Source: Gemmatimonadota bacterium (GTDB lineage: Bacteria > Gemmatimonadota > Gemmatimonadetes > Gemmatimonadales > Gemmatimonadaceae). From it: DNA of 5,306 nt. Position 1 is the first letter of the stretch, and every line of letters starts with the position of its first letter. The notes beneath the pieces are model-generated. The model was not told the origin of the DNA. It saw nothing but the letters and a program-made list of their open reading frames with translations, and ran no database searches. A program made the position numbers and the translations under genes. The stretch spans positions 1 through 5,306 of the forward strand of contig CANGXK010000201.1 of the NCBI GenBank assembly GCA_947457715.1, in the 5' to 3' direction. Below, one piece after another: positions 1-5,306 of this stretch.

Positions 1-22
1 GAGCGCGGGTTCTCCTCTTCAT

Positions 23-128
23 TGTGATCCGTTCCCTTCACCGCGGGGCGCACGCCGCGGAACTGATCACGCGGAGGCGCGGAGCACGCAGAGCACGCAG
101 AGCACGCGGAGCCACAGAACGGATCACA
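23..128. repeat. Repeat element bounded by 12-bp perfect inverted repeats
   Basis: TGTGATCCGTTC at 23-34 is the exact reverse complement of GAACGGATCACA at 117-128. A near-copy of the right arm in the same orientation, GAACTGATCAC at 60-70, lies between them (10 of 11 bases match 117-127). The interior holds CCGCGG at 41-46 and 55-60, which can form a 6-bp stem with an 8-nt loop, and a block of tandem 9-mers. No ORF with convincing coding character covers the stretch. It looks like a small non-autonomous or dispersed intergenic repeat, perhaps REP- or MITE-like. No flanking target-site duplication is evident and there is no transposase, so its mobility is speculation. Confidence 0.5.
71..114. 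repeat. Tandem 9-bp repeats, consensus GC(A/G)GAGCAC
   Basis: Units are GCGGAGCAC (79-87), GCAGAGCAC (88-96), GCAGAGCAC (97-105) and a degenerate GCGGAGCCA (106-114). A partial unit, GCGGAGGC, precedes them at 71-78. Short purine-rich arrays of this kind occur as dispersed intergenic repeats in several GC-rich environmental phyla. The array lies inside the inverted-repeat element and has no coding role that I can see. Confidence 0.75.
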
Positions 129-276
129 CCGTGAACAGGAGTCGAGGAAAAAACGCCGATCTCACGGGTCGAGCGCGGCCCAGCGCGGCCGTGTCCCCAG
201 CAGCGCGGGACTACTGGGGAGTGCCACCAGCCGCCACACCACCGAAACGGCGGTGCGGCGTGGTATTGTGTAAGCC
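129..276 (+). promoter_or_regulatory. Upstream control region of the membrane-protein/symporter pair
   Basis: This non-coding stretch between the repeat element and the first gene carries several candidate sites. TATTGT at 264-269 has the TAnnnT form of a -10 box, with an extended TGG at 261-263. It ends 7 nt before the ATG at 277, so transcription could start at or beside the initiation codon and give a leaderless mRNA. No clear TTGACA-like -35 box is seen at 16-19 bp spacing. Upstream are a 7-bp perfect inverted repeat (TCCCCAG 194-200 / CTGGGGA 214-220), an imperfect one (CACCACCG 237-244 / CGGCGGTG 248-255, 7 of 8) and three AGCGCGG copies at 172, 182 and 202. These are candidate operator sites only. 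Confidence 0.4.
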
Positions 277-792
277 ATGGCGGCTTCCGGATTCTCCCTG
301 ACCACGCTCGCGCGACGCGGCGTACTGTGCGGCACGCTCGGGATCTGCGCGGCCTACGCCAGCGCCTTCTTTCCCGCGTCAGTCGGACGAGCGGGGCCGT
401 ACGTGATGGCGTTCAGCGTCCCCCTCTGTCTCATCAGCGTCATGCTGCTCGGCGCCGCGCGCCGCGCCGCCACCGCTCCCCGCGCGCGCCTCGTGCTGGC
501 GGTGTCTTTCGCGCTGGTGTTCGTGCTCGTGGGCGGCGGGTTTTTGCTCGCCCTGCAACTCCCCGTCGATACCGCCGCCGGGCCGTACTGGTTGGGGCTT
601 CCGCCGCGGGCCGCGGTGATTCTGTACGGTGTAGGGCTCGTGCCGCTGTTCCTGCTGCCGCTAGTGTACGCGTGGAGCTTCGACGCGCTCACACTCTCCG
701 ACGCCGACCTCGCGCGCGTACGCGCCGCGCGGCGCCCGCTCACGGACACGCCGACAGACGCCTCGGCAGGCCGCACCGGGCCCGCGACATGA
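277..792 (+). CDS. Hypothetical four-helix membrane protein, probable partner of the adjacent SSS symporter
   Basis: I do not recognise a named family. The 171-residue protein has four clear hydrophobic segments at about residues 15-33, 41-60, 71-93 and 111-133. A polar, Arg-rich patch lies between helices 2 and 3, and a hydrophilic C-terminal tail runs from about 135 to 171. The tail includes an acidic/Leu/Arg stretch (SDADLARVRAARR) that may be cytoplasmic. The first 12-14 residues are only mildly polar, with no typical cleavable signal peptide. Its stop overlaps the symporter start as ATGA (789-792), which implies translational coupling. Several SSS permeases have a small membrane protein encoded just upstream (DUF485 with ActP, YhdT with PanF), so an accessory role is a reasonable guess. 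Those partners are shorter, usually with two helices, so this is not simply one of them. The start at 277 lacks a Shine-Dalgarno site, consistent with a leaderless transcript. Confidence 0.8.
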   Translation: MAASGFSLTTLARRGVLCGTLGICAAYASAFFPASVGRAGPYVMAFSVPLCLISVMLLGAARRAATAPRARLVLAVSFALVFVLVGGGFLLALQLPVDTAAGPYWLGLPPRAAVILYGVGLVPLFLLPLVYAWSFDALTLSDADLARVRAARRPLTDTPTDASAGRTGPAT

Positions 793-2318
793 GCGCGCTG
801 CCGCTGTGGTCGCTCCTGCCGCTGCTGCAGGCGTCGAGTGTGCCCGAGCGCGCGCGCCCCGTCATCGGCGGCGTGGCGTTGCTGTACTTCGCGGTGGTTG
901 CCGCGATCGGGGTGTGGGCCACGCGCCGCACCACGTCGGCCGCGGACTTCTTCGTGGCCGGGCGCGGCATCGGGCTCGTCACGCTGGCCATCTCCGCCAT
1001 GGCCGCCACCCTCTCAGGGTTCGCGTTCATCGGTGGCCCCGGCCTCGTGTACTCCATCGGGCTCGGGGCGGTGTTCATCGTGCTGCCGGCCGCGCTCACC
1101 AACTCGATGGGCGCGTGGGTGCTGGCCAAGCGGCTGCGGCTGCTGGCCGAAGTGCGCGAGATGATCACCGTGCCCGATGCCATCGGGGCGCGGTATCAGT
1201 CGCGCCTCGCGCAGGGACTCGCGGCGGTGGCCATCCTCGTGGCGATCGTGGGGTACATGGCCACCAACCTGCTCGCGCTCGGGCTCGTGGTCGACGCCAT
1301 TTTCGGGCTGGGCGCCGCGCCGTCGCTGTGGATCGGGGCCGCCGTCGTGCTGGCCTATTCGGTGTCCGGCGGCATCCTGGCCGGCATCTACAACGACGTG
1401 TTTCAAGGGGTGCTCATGGCCGTCGCCTCCACCCTCGTGTTCGCGGTCGCGCTGCAGCAGGGCGGGGGGCTCGAGCAGGTGTCGCGCACCATCATGACGC
1501 ACGACCCGGCGCTGCTGGGGCCGTGGGGGCGGATCTCGCCGCTCGCGGCGATGTCGTTCTTCTTCGTGTTCGGACTGGGCGCCCTCGGGCAGCCGCACGT
1601 GGTGCACAAGTATTACATGCTGCGCGATCCGCGCCGGCTCAAGTGGTTTCCGCTGCTCATGACGAGTGCGCTGTTCGTCACGCTGCTGCTGTTCGTGGGG
1701 GTGGGGTTGGTGATGAAGGCGCTCGTGCTCTCCGGACGTGCGGCGCCGCTCCCCACGGCCGACGCGGCCACGCCCACCTTTCTGCTGCAGTTCGTGCCGC
1801 TGCCGCTGGCCGCGGTCGTCTTCTCCGCCGTGGCGGCGGCGATCATGAGCACCGTCAACTCGTTCCTCAGCGTGGGCGCGGCGGCGCTCACGCACGACCT
1901 CCCGATGGCCATGGGGTGGCGCGTGACTGACGAACTGCGCTGGGGGCGCATCTGGACGGTGCTCCTCACGCTGCTGTCCGTGGCCATTGCGCAGGGGTCG
2001 GGGACGCTCGTGGCCCTGCTCGGGATTTTCGGTTGGGGGCTCTTCGCCTCCACACTCGTGCCGGCGCTGGCGATCGGCCTCAATTGGCCCGGCGCCACCC
2101 GCGCCGGCGCCATCGCGTCGATCGCCACAGGGCTGTGCGTCACGCTGGGACTCGAGACGCTCGCCTTCGCGCGCGTGTTCACCTTTCCCGCCGGCGTGAC
2201 GGCCACGGCCATCGCACTGGTGCTCTCGATGCTGGTGTTCTTCGTGGTGTCGTGGGTTACACGCCACACGGCCGAGGCCACGCTCGACGCCGATATCCGC
2301 GCGGTGATGGACGCGTGA
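789..2318 (+). CDS. Sodium:solute symporter (SSS) family permease
   Basis: This 509-residue inner-membrane permease belongs to the SSS family (TC 2.A.21, LeuT fold), which drives uptake of amino acids, carboxylates, sugars or vitamins with Na+. About 13 hydrophobic segments can be drawn, the first near 24-44 and the last near 467-490. Family landmarks are ADFFVAGRG (52-60); the helix-2 stretch with S76-G77 followed by GGPG (82-85); YSVSGGILAG (190-199) followed by YNDVFQ; GQPH (267-270) followed by a KYYMLRDPRRLKW loop; and AAIMSTVNSF (350-359), whose S354-T355 match the Na+-site Ser-Thr of E. coli PutP (S340, T341). The position matching PutP Asp55 appears to be Thr74, as in many non-proline members. 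The ATG at 789 is preferred to upstream in-frame starts because it gives a normal N-terminus and an ATGA overlap with the preceding gene. The GQPH and helix-8 regions resemble PutP/PanF-type members, but the substrate is undetermined. An acid such as acetate or acetoacetate would suit the neighbouring synthetase, as inference only. Confidence 0.93.
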   Translation: MSALPLWSLLPLLQASSVPERARPVIGGVALLYFAVVAAIGVWATRRTTSAADFFVAGRGIGLVTLAISAMAATLSGFAFIGGPGLVYSIGLGAVFIVLPAALTNSMGAWVLAKRLRLLAEVREMITVPDAIGARYQSRLAQGLAAVAILVAIVGYMATNLLALGLVVDAIFGLGAAPSLWIGAAVVLAYSVSGGILAGIYNDVFQGVLMAVASTLVFAVALQQGGGLEQVSRTIMTHDPALLGPWGRISPLAAMSFFFVFGLGALGQPHVVHKYYMLRDPRRLKWFPLLMTSALFVTLLLFVGVGLVMKALVLSGRAAPLPTADAATPTFLLQFVPLPLAAVVFSAVAAAIMSTVNSFLSVGAAALTHDLPMAMGWRVTDELRWGRIWTVLLTLLSVAIAQGSGTLVALLGIFGWGLFASTLVPALAIGLNWPGATRAGAIASIATGLCVTLGLETLAFARVFTFPAGVTATAIALVLSMLVFFVVSWVTRHTAEATLDADIRAVMDA

Positions 2319-2418
2319 CGCGGCCTCGCCACGCCGTGCGGCGGACCCGTGATGCCGCTGGCGCGCGGAGCGCGACCTAGCGACCATTGGATATGCTTCT
2401 GCTGGTCCGAACGGCTCG

Positions 2419-2730
2419 ATGACGCGCCCTGAGCGCCCCCCCGCCTCCAAACGCGCTAAAAGCGCGCGCCCGTCGGCGTCTGCCTCGGCCGGTGCCAAGG
2501 CCGCGATGGCGCCGCCGCAATTCGACTTGTTTCCCGTCCGGCCGGTGATCGATGTGCTCGATCCACGGGTCGTCGTGGGAGCACACACGGGCGTCGAGCA
2601 TCTGGTACGGGTGCGATTCCGGCCCAACGATGCGCCGCATCTGATCTTTCATGACCGTCACGGCTGGTACTGCGAGTCGCATGGGCCCGCATGTCACGCC
2701 GTGCAATCGGCGCGGGACGAGGTCACGTGA
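2419..2730 (+). CDS. Small hypothetical protein with Cys/His-rich C-terminus
   Basis: I do not recognise this 103-residue protein. Residues 1-30 are a low-complexity Ala/Ser/Arg/Lys/Pro stretch, probably disordered. Residues 36-75 look like beta strands (FDLFPVRPVIDVLDPRVVV, then HLVRVRFRP). Residues 78-93 hold H78, H81, C85, H88, C92 and H93 around a WYC and a CxxHxxxCH pattern, which could bind a metal such as zinc. No signal peptide or membrane helix is visible. Its TGA overlaps the synthetase GTG start as GTGA (2727-2730), so the two are very likely co-translated. The start is uncertain. ATG 2419 has a poor ribosome binding site, whereas ATG 2506 (Met30) follows AAGG at 2497-2500 with 5-nt spacing and would remove the low-complexity tail, leaving 74 residues. 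Codons before 2506 are also GC-rich at position 3, so 2419 cannot be excluded. Coding reality is supported by the gene overlap and the ordered C-terminal composition; function is unknown. Confidence 0.65.
   Translation: MTRPERPPASKRAKSARPSASASAGAKAAMAPPQFDLFPVRPVIDVLDPRVVVGAHTGVEHLVRVRFRPNDAPHLIFHDRHGWYCESHGPACHAVQSARDEVT
2719..2722 (+). promoter_or_regulatory. Ribosome binding site deciding the GTG start of the synthetase
   Basis: GAGG, within GGGACGAGG at 2714-2722, lies 4 nt before GTG at 2727. It favours that start over the in-frame ATG at 2691, which has no comparable purine-rich site and would extend the overlap with the preceding gene to 40 nt. Confidence 0.6.
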
Positions 2731-4754
2731 CGGGCCAGACGCCGGGTCACGACACGCCCATCTGGACGCCGACGGCAGAGGCGGTCGCGCGTGCCCGGAT
2801 GACGCAGTTCCGGCTCGCTGTGCAGGCGCGCGGGGTCGTCGACGCGTCGGTCGGCGATACCCACGCGCTGCAGCGCTGGTCGGTGGACCACCCCGACGCG
2901 TTCTGGGCGGAGATCTGGCGGGCTGCGGCGATCATGGCCGACGGTCCGGGCTCGCCCGAGGCGCCATGGCGCGACGTGCTGGTGGGCGGCGAGCGCATGG
3001 CCCCGCCCGATGCGCTGCGCGGTCCACGCTGGTTCACGGAGTCGCGCCTCAACTTCGCCGAGCATTTGCTGCGTCGTCGCGATGACGGCACGGCGATCGT
3101 GGCGTGGAATGAGCACGGTGCACAGCAGCGAATCAGCTTCGCGGCGTTGGCCGCGCAGGTGGCCGCGATGGCCGCGGCACTCACGGCCGCTGGTGTCGGC
3201 GTCGGTGATCGCGTGGTTGGCTATCTGCCGAACCTGCCGCAGGCGGTGATCGCGATGCTGGCCACCACGTCGCTGGGCGCGGTGTGGTCGTCCTGCTCGC
3301 CCGACTTCGGTACGAAGGGCGTGCTCGATCGCTTCGGGCAGATCGCGCCGAAGGTGCTGATCGCCGCCGACGGGTACTGGTACGCCGGCAAGCAGATCGA
3401 CTGCCTTGAGCGGTTGCGCGAGATCGTGGCGTCGCTGCCGTCGTTGGCGGCGGTGTGGGTGGTGCCGTACGTGAGTGACGCGCCGGAGCTCTCGATCATC
3501 CCGCATGCCGTCACGTTCCCCGACGTGCTGGGGCAGTATGCGTCGCATCGCGTGCCGACGTTCGTCCGGCTGCCGTTCGATCATCCGTTGTACATCATGT
3601 ATTCGTCGGGCACCACGGGACTCCCCAAGTGCATGGTTCATGGTGCTGGCGGTACGCTGCTGCAGCACTGGAAGGAACTGGCGCTGCACACCGATCTTGG
3701 CCCCGACGACGCGATCTTCTACTTCACCACCTGTGGGTGGATGATGTGGAATTGGCTGGTGTCGGCGCTGGCCATCGGCAGCACCGTCGTGCTGTACGAC
3801 GGCGCGCCGCTGGCCCCGTCGGCCGACATTCTGTGGCGCATGGCCGCCGCCGAACGTGTCTCGGTGTTCGGCACGAGCGCCAAGTATCTGGCCGTGCTCG
3901 AGAAGGAGGGCGTGCAGCCGCGCATGCACTTCGACCTCTCGGCCTTGCGGGCGATTCTCTCCACCGGCAGTCCGCTGGCGGCGCACAGCTACGACTTCGT
4001 GTACGCGCAGATCAAAGCGGATGTGCGACTGGCCAGCATCAGTGGTGGCACCGACATCGTGAGCTGCTTCGCGCTGGGTGATCCCACGGGGCCGGTGTAC
4101 CGCGGCGAACTGCAGATGCGCGGGCTCGGCATGGCGGTCGACGTGTTCGGCGATGACGGCACGCCCGTGCGTGAGACGCCGGGTGAGCTCGTCTGCACAC
4201 GTCCGTTCCCCAGCATGCCGGTGGCCTTCTGGAACGATCCCGACGGCGCTCTGTACCATGCGGCGTATTTCGAGCATTTCCCCAATGTCTGGCGTCATGG
4301 GGATTGGGCGGAGATCACGGCACACGACGGTCTCGTCATTCACGGCCGCAGCGACGCGACCCTCAATCCCGGCGGCGTGCGGATCGGCACGGCGGAGATC
4401 TATCGCCAAGTTGAGCAGATCCCGGCCATTCTGGAGTCGCTGGTGATCGAGCAGCGCCTGGGCGCTGATGGCGACGAGTCGCGCGTCGTGCTGTTCGTGC
4501 GGCTGCGCGAGGGCACCCTCCTCACCGATGACCTGCAGCGCACGATCCGCCAGCGCATCCGTGAACACGCCAGTCCGCATCACGTGCCGAAGGTGATCGT
4601 GGCGGTGGCCGATATTCCGCGCACGATCAGCGGCAAGATCACGGAGCTGGCGGTCCGCGACGTCGTGCACGGCCGACCGGTGAAAAACGCCGATGCCTTG
4701 GCCAACCCGGCGGCGCTGGCGCTCTTCGCCGATCTCCCCGAACTCCGCTCGTAG
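2727..4754 (+). CDS. Acetoacetyl-CoA synthetase (acetoacetate--CoA ligase, EC 6.2.1.16)
   Basis: This 675-residue cytosolic enzyme of the AMP-forming acyl-CoA synthetase (ANL) superfamily converts acetoacetate, ATP and CoA to acetoacetyl-CoA, AMP and PPi. Landmarks, numbered from the GTG start, are the N-terminal PIWTP (11-15) and [10 protein letters not shown] (51-60) typical of the acetoacetate branch; WSSCSPDFG (187-195); the P-loop [10 protein letters not shown] (292-301); [10 protein letters not shown] (333-342); FGTSAKYLA (381-389); SGGTDI (439-444); HGDW (524-527); [15 protein letters not shown] (540-554); and PRTISGK (631-637), with Lys637 as the catalytic, potentially acetylated lysine. 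The tail VVHGRPVKN is also characteristic of acetoacetyl-CoA rather than acetyl-CoA synthetases. Length is close to the family norm of about 650. GTG 2727 is chosen for its GAGG site and GTGA overlap; the alternative ATG 2691 would add 12 residues. The gene is often called acsA or aacS, but the symbol is not standard. With hpd downstream, it probably salvages acetoacetate from tyrosine breakdown or feeds biosynthesis. Confidence 0.96.
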   Translation: MTGQTPGHDTPIWTPTAEAVARARMTQFRLAVQARGVVDASVGDTHALQRWSVDHPDAFWAEIWRAAAIMADGPGSPEAPWRDVLVGGERMAPPDALRGPRWFTESRLNFAEHLLRRRDDGTAIVAWNEHGAQQRISFAALAAQVAAMAAALTAAGVGVGDRVVGYLPNLPQAVIAMLATTSLGAVWSSCSPDFGTKGVLDRFGQIAPKVLIAADGYWYAGKQIDCLERLREIVASLPSLAAVWVVPYVSDAPELSIIPHAVTFPDVLGQYASHRVPTFVRLPFDHPLYIMYSSGTTGLPKCMVHGAGGTLLQHWKELALHTDLGPDDAIFYFTTCGWMMWNWLVSALAIGSTVVLYDGAPLAPSADILWRMAAAERVSVFGTSAKYLAVLEKEGVQPRMHFDLSALRAILSTGSPLAAHSYDFVYAQIKADVRLASISGGTDIVSCFALGDPTGPVYRGELQMRGLGMAVDVFGDDGTPVRETPGELVCTRPFPSMPVAFWNDPDGALYHAAYFEHFPNVWRHGDWAEITAHDGLVIHGRSDATLNPGGVRIGTAEIYRQVEQIPAILESLVIEQRLGADGDESRVVLFVRLREGTLLTDDLQRTIRQRIREHASPHHVPKVIVAVADIPRTISGKITELAVRDVVHGRPVKNADALANPAALALFADLPELRS

Positions 4755-4772
4755 GCACCACGCCCTCCCACG

Positions 4773-4793
4773 GGGTTATCTTTCAGATATCCC
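4773..4793. promoter_or_regulatory. Imperfect palindrome, possible operator
   Basis: GGGTTATC (4773-4780) and GATATCCC (4786-4793) are inverted arms matching at 7 of 8 positions around a 5-nt TTTCA spacer. It lies 18 nt after the synthetase stop and about 190 nt before hpd. A TATCTT (-10-like) overlaps it at 4777-4782. The size and symmetry suit a dimeric repressor site at an hpd promoter. No T-tract follows, so a terminator is less likely. No -35 box supports the promoter reading. Confidence 0.3.
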
Positions 4794-4835
4794 GCCGGAC
4801 CGGCCCTGCAAAAATCGTTCGTGGAGCATCGTCCC

Positions 4836-4910
4836 ATGGCCAACAACCCGCTTTCGGAAGACCAACGGCAACGCGCCTGGATCGGCGCGCTGCCGCGTTC
4901 GCATATCTGA
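4836..4910 (+). CDS. Possible 24-residue upstream ORF in the hpd leader
   Basis: ATG at 4836 opens a 24-residue frame (MANNPLSEDQ, then RQRAWIGALPRSHI) ending at TGA 4908-4910. GGAG at 4823-4826 stands 9 nt before the start, a reasonable ribosome binding site. The peptide is hydrophilic, with no Tyr or Phe and one Trp, so classical tyrosine attenuation is not supported. A GC-rich hairpin follows 20 nt after the stop. It may be a regulatory leader peptide, a small protein, a gene remnant or chance. Confidence 0.25.
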   Translation: MANNPLSEDQRQRAWIGALPRSHI

Positions 4911-4930
4911 GTTCGAGATGGCTGCCCGCT

Positions 4931-4955
4931 GTCGGCGCGATTTCGCGCGCCCGAC
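4931..4955 (+). promoter_or_regulatory. GC-rich hairpin in the hpd 5' leader
   Basis: GTCGGCGCG (4931-4939) pairs with CGCG (4946-4949) and CCGAC (4951-4955), giving nine base pairs with one bulged C at 4950 and a 6-nt loop. It ends 18 nt before the hpd ribosome binding site. There is no following T-run, so an intrinsic terminator is unlikely. A leader structure affecting translation or mRNA stability is possible. Confidence 0.3.
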
Positions 4956-4985
4956 TGTCCATCCATCACAACTGAGGTCTGCTCC

Positions 4986-5306
4986 ATGGCGACGATGACT
5001 ATCCCCGAACAGGGGATCGAGCACGATGCGTTCCCGATCAACGGCACCGACTACGTCGAGTTCTTTGTCGGCAATGCCAAGCAGGCGAGCCACTACTACC
5101 GCTCGGCATTCGGCTATCAGCTGGTCGGGTATCGCGGCCCGGAAACCGGCGTGCGCGACCGCGCGAGCTATCTCATGCAGCAGGGGAAGATCCGCCTCGT
5201 GCTCACGACGGCGCTGAACCTCGACTCGCCCATCGCCGCCCACGTGCACAAGCACGGCGACGGCGTGCGCGACTACGCGCTCTGGGTCGACGACGCTCGC
5301 GCCGCC
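4986..5306 (+). CDS. hpd: 4-Hydroxyphenylpyruvate dioxygenase, N-terminal part (runs off the window)
   Basis: The first 107 codons are open to the window edge without a stop. The protein resembles 4-hydroxyphenylpyruvate dioxygenase (EC 1.13.11.27), the non-haem Fe(II) enzyme that converts 4-hydroxyphenylpyruvate and O2 to homogentisate and CO2 in tyrosine catabolism. Visible are the start of the N-terminal vicinal-oxygen-chelate domain, NGTDYVEFFVGNAKQASHYY (19-38) followed by RSAFGYQ, then IRLVLTT (69-75) and HVHKHGDGVRDYALWVDDA (86-104), all typical of the family. The His/His/Glu iron ligands lie in the C-terminal half, outside the window, so activity cannot be judged. The related hydroxymandelate synthase shares this domain and is a less likely alternative. 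ATG 4986 follows GAGG at 4974-4977 with 8-nt spacing; ATG 4995 is a weaker alternative. Full-length enzymes are usually about 350-400 residues. Confidence 0.9.
   Translation, partial: MATMTIPEQGIEHDAFPINGTDYVEFFVGNAKQASHYYRSAFGYQLVGYRGPETGVRDRASYLMQQGKIRLVLTTALNLDSPIAAHVHKHGDGVRDYALWVDDARAA

Noticed and set aside
71..114. CRISPR-like array
   Set aside because: The units are only 9 bp and directly adjacent, with no spacers and no cas genes nearby.
327..788. N-terminal extension of the symporter frame
   Set aside because: The extra 154 residues are Arg/Ala-rich nonsense read out of frame through the four-helix gene. The ATG at 789 gives a normal family N-terminus.
806..1930. 374-codon + strand frame inside the symporter gene
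   Set aside because: It is an out-of-frame reading with Arg/Gly/Ala/His-rich composition and no hydrophobic segments or motifs.
2319..2380. Terminator after the symporter
   Set aside because: Small GC-rich stems such as CGCC/GGCG can be drawn, but they are 4-5 bp and no T-run follows.
2392..2397. TATGCT as a -10 box for the small Cys/His gene
   Set aside because: It has no matching -35 element, and the hexamer is short enough to be chance. It remains possible because the 100-nt gap would allow a promoter there.
1014..2627. Long antisense open frame (537 codons)
   Set aside because: It lies opposite the symporter, is rich in His, Arg and Gln from reading GC-rich codons backwards, and has no recognisable motif. 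The + strand frame is a clear membrane permease.
2691..2726. Upstream ATG start for the synthetase
   Set aside because: It adds 12 Arg/Gly-rich residues without a family match, has no good ribosome binding site, and would overlap the preceding gene by 40 nt. GTG 2727 has GAGG and a GTGA junction.
2694..4670. Long antisense open frame (658 codons)
   Set aside because: It is the mirror of the acetoacetyl-CoA synthetase gene, with a His/Arg-biased composition and no domain. It is a typical GC-rich shadow frame.

Overview
The window is GC-rich (roughly two-thirds G+C by eye) bacterial chromosomal DNA, with tightly packed genes all on the + strand and strong G/C preference at third codon positions. 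The style (GC-rich, dispersed GCAGAGCAC-type repeats, ATGA/GTGA gene overlaps, weak Shine-Dalgarno sites) and the protein sequences suggest a Gemmatimonadota-like or similar soil/aquatic heterotroph. That assignment is inference; no rRNA or other marker gene is present.

Layout. Bases 1-276 are non-coding. They hold a repeat-rich stretch (12-bp perfect inverted repeats bracketing short tandem 9-mers), then a likely promoter region whose -10-like box sits only 7 nt before the first ATG. Bases 277-792 encode a four-helix membrane protein of unknown function. It overlaps by 4 nt (ATGA) the next gene, 789-2318, a sodium:solute symporter (SSS) family permease of about 13 helices. After a 100-nt gap, 2419-2730 encodes a small uncharacterised protein with a Cys/His-rich C-terminus. 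This overlaps by 4 nt (GTGA) an acetoacetyl-CoA synthetase at 2727-4754. A 231-nt gap (4755-4985) holds an imperfect palindrome, a possible 24-codon upstream ORF with its own ribosome binding site, and a GC-rich hairpin. The 5' part of a 4-hydroxyphenylpyruvate dioxygenase gene (hpd) runs from 4986 off the right edge.

How the genes may work together. 4-Hydroxyphenylpyruvate dioxygenase commits tyrosine carbon to the homogentisate pathway, which ends in fumarate plus acetoacetate. Acetoacetyl-CoA synthetase activates acetoacetate to acetoacetyl-CoA for thiolysis to acetyl-CoA or for biosynthesis. Their adjacency fits a tyrosine/ketone-body catabolic locus. The SSS permease and its four-helix neighbour may import a related carboxylate or amino acid, but the substrate cannot be read from the sequence.

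I see mostly ordinary metabolic genes here. The least explained items are the Cys/His small protein coupled to the synthetase, the four-helix protein coupled to the symporter, the left-edge repeat element, and the structured leader before hpd.
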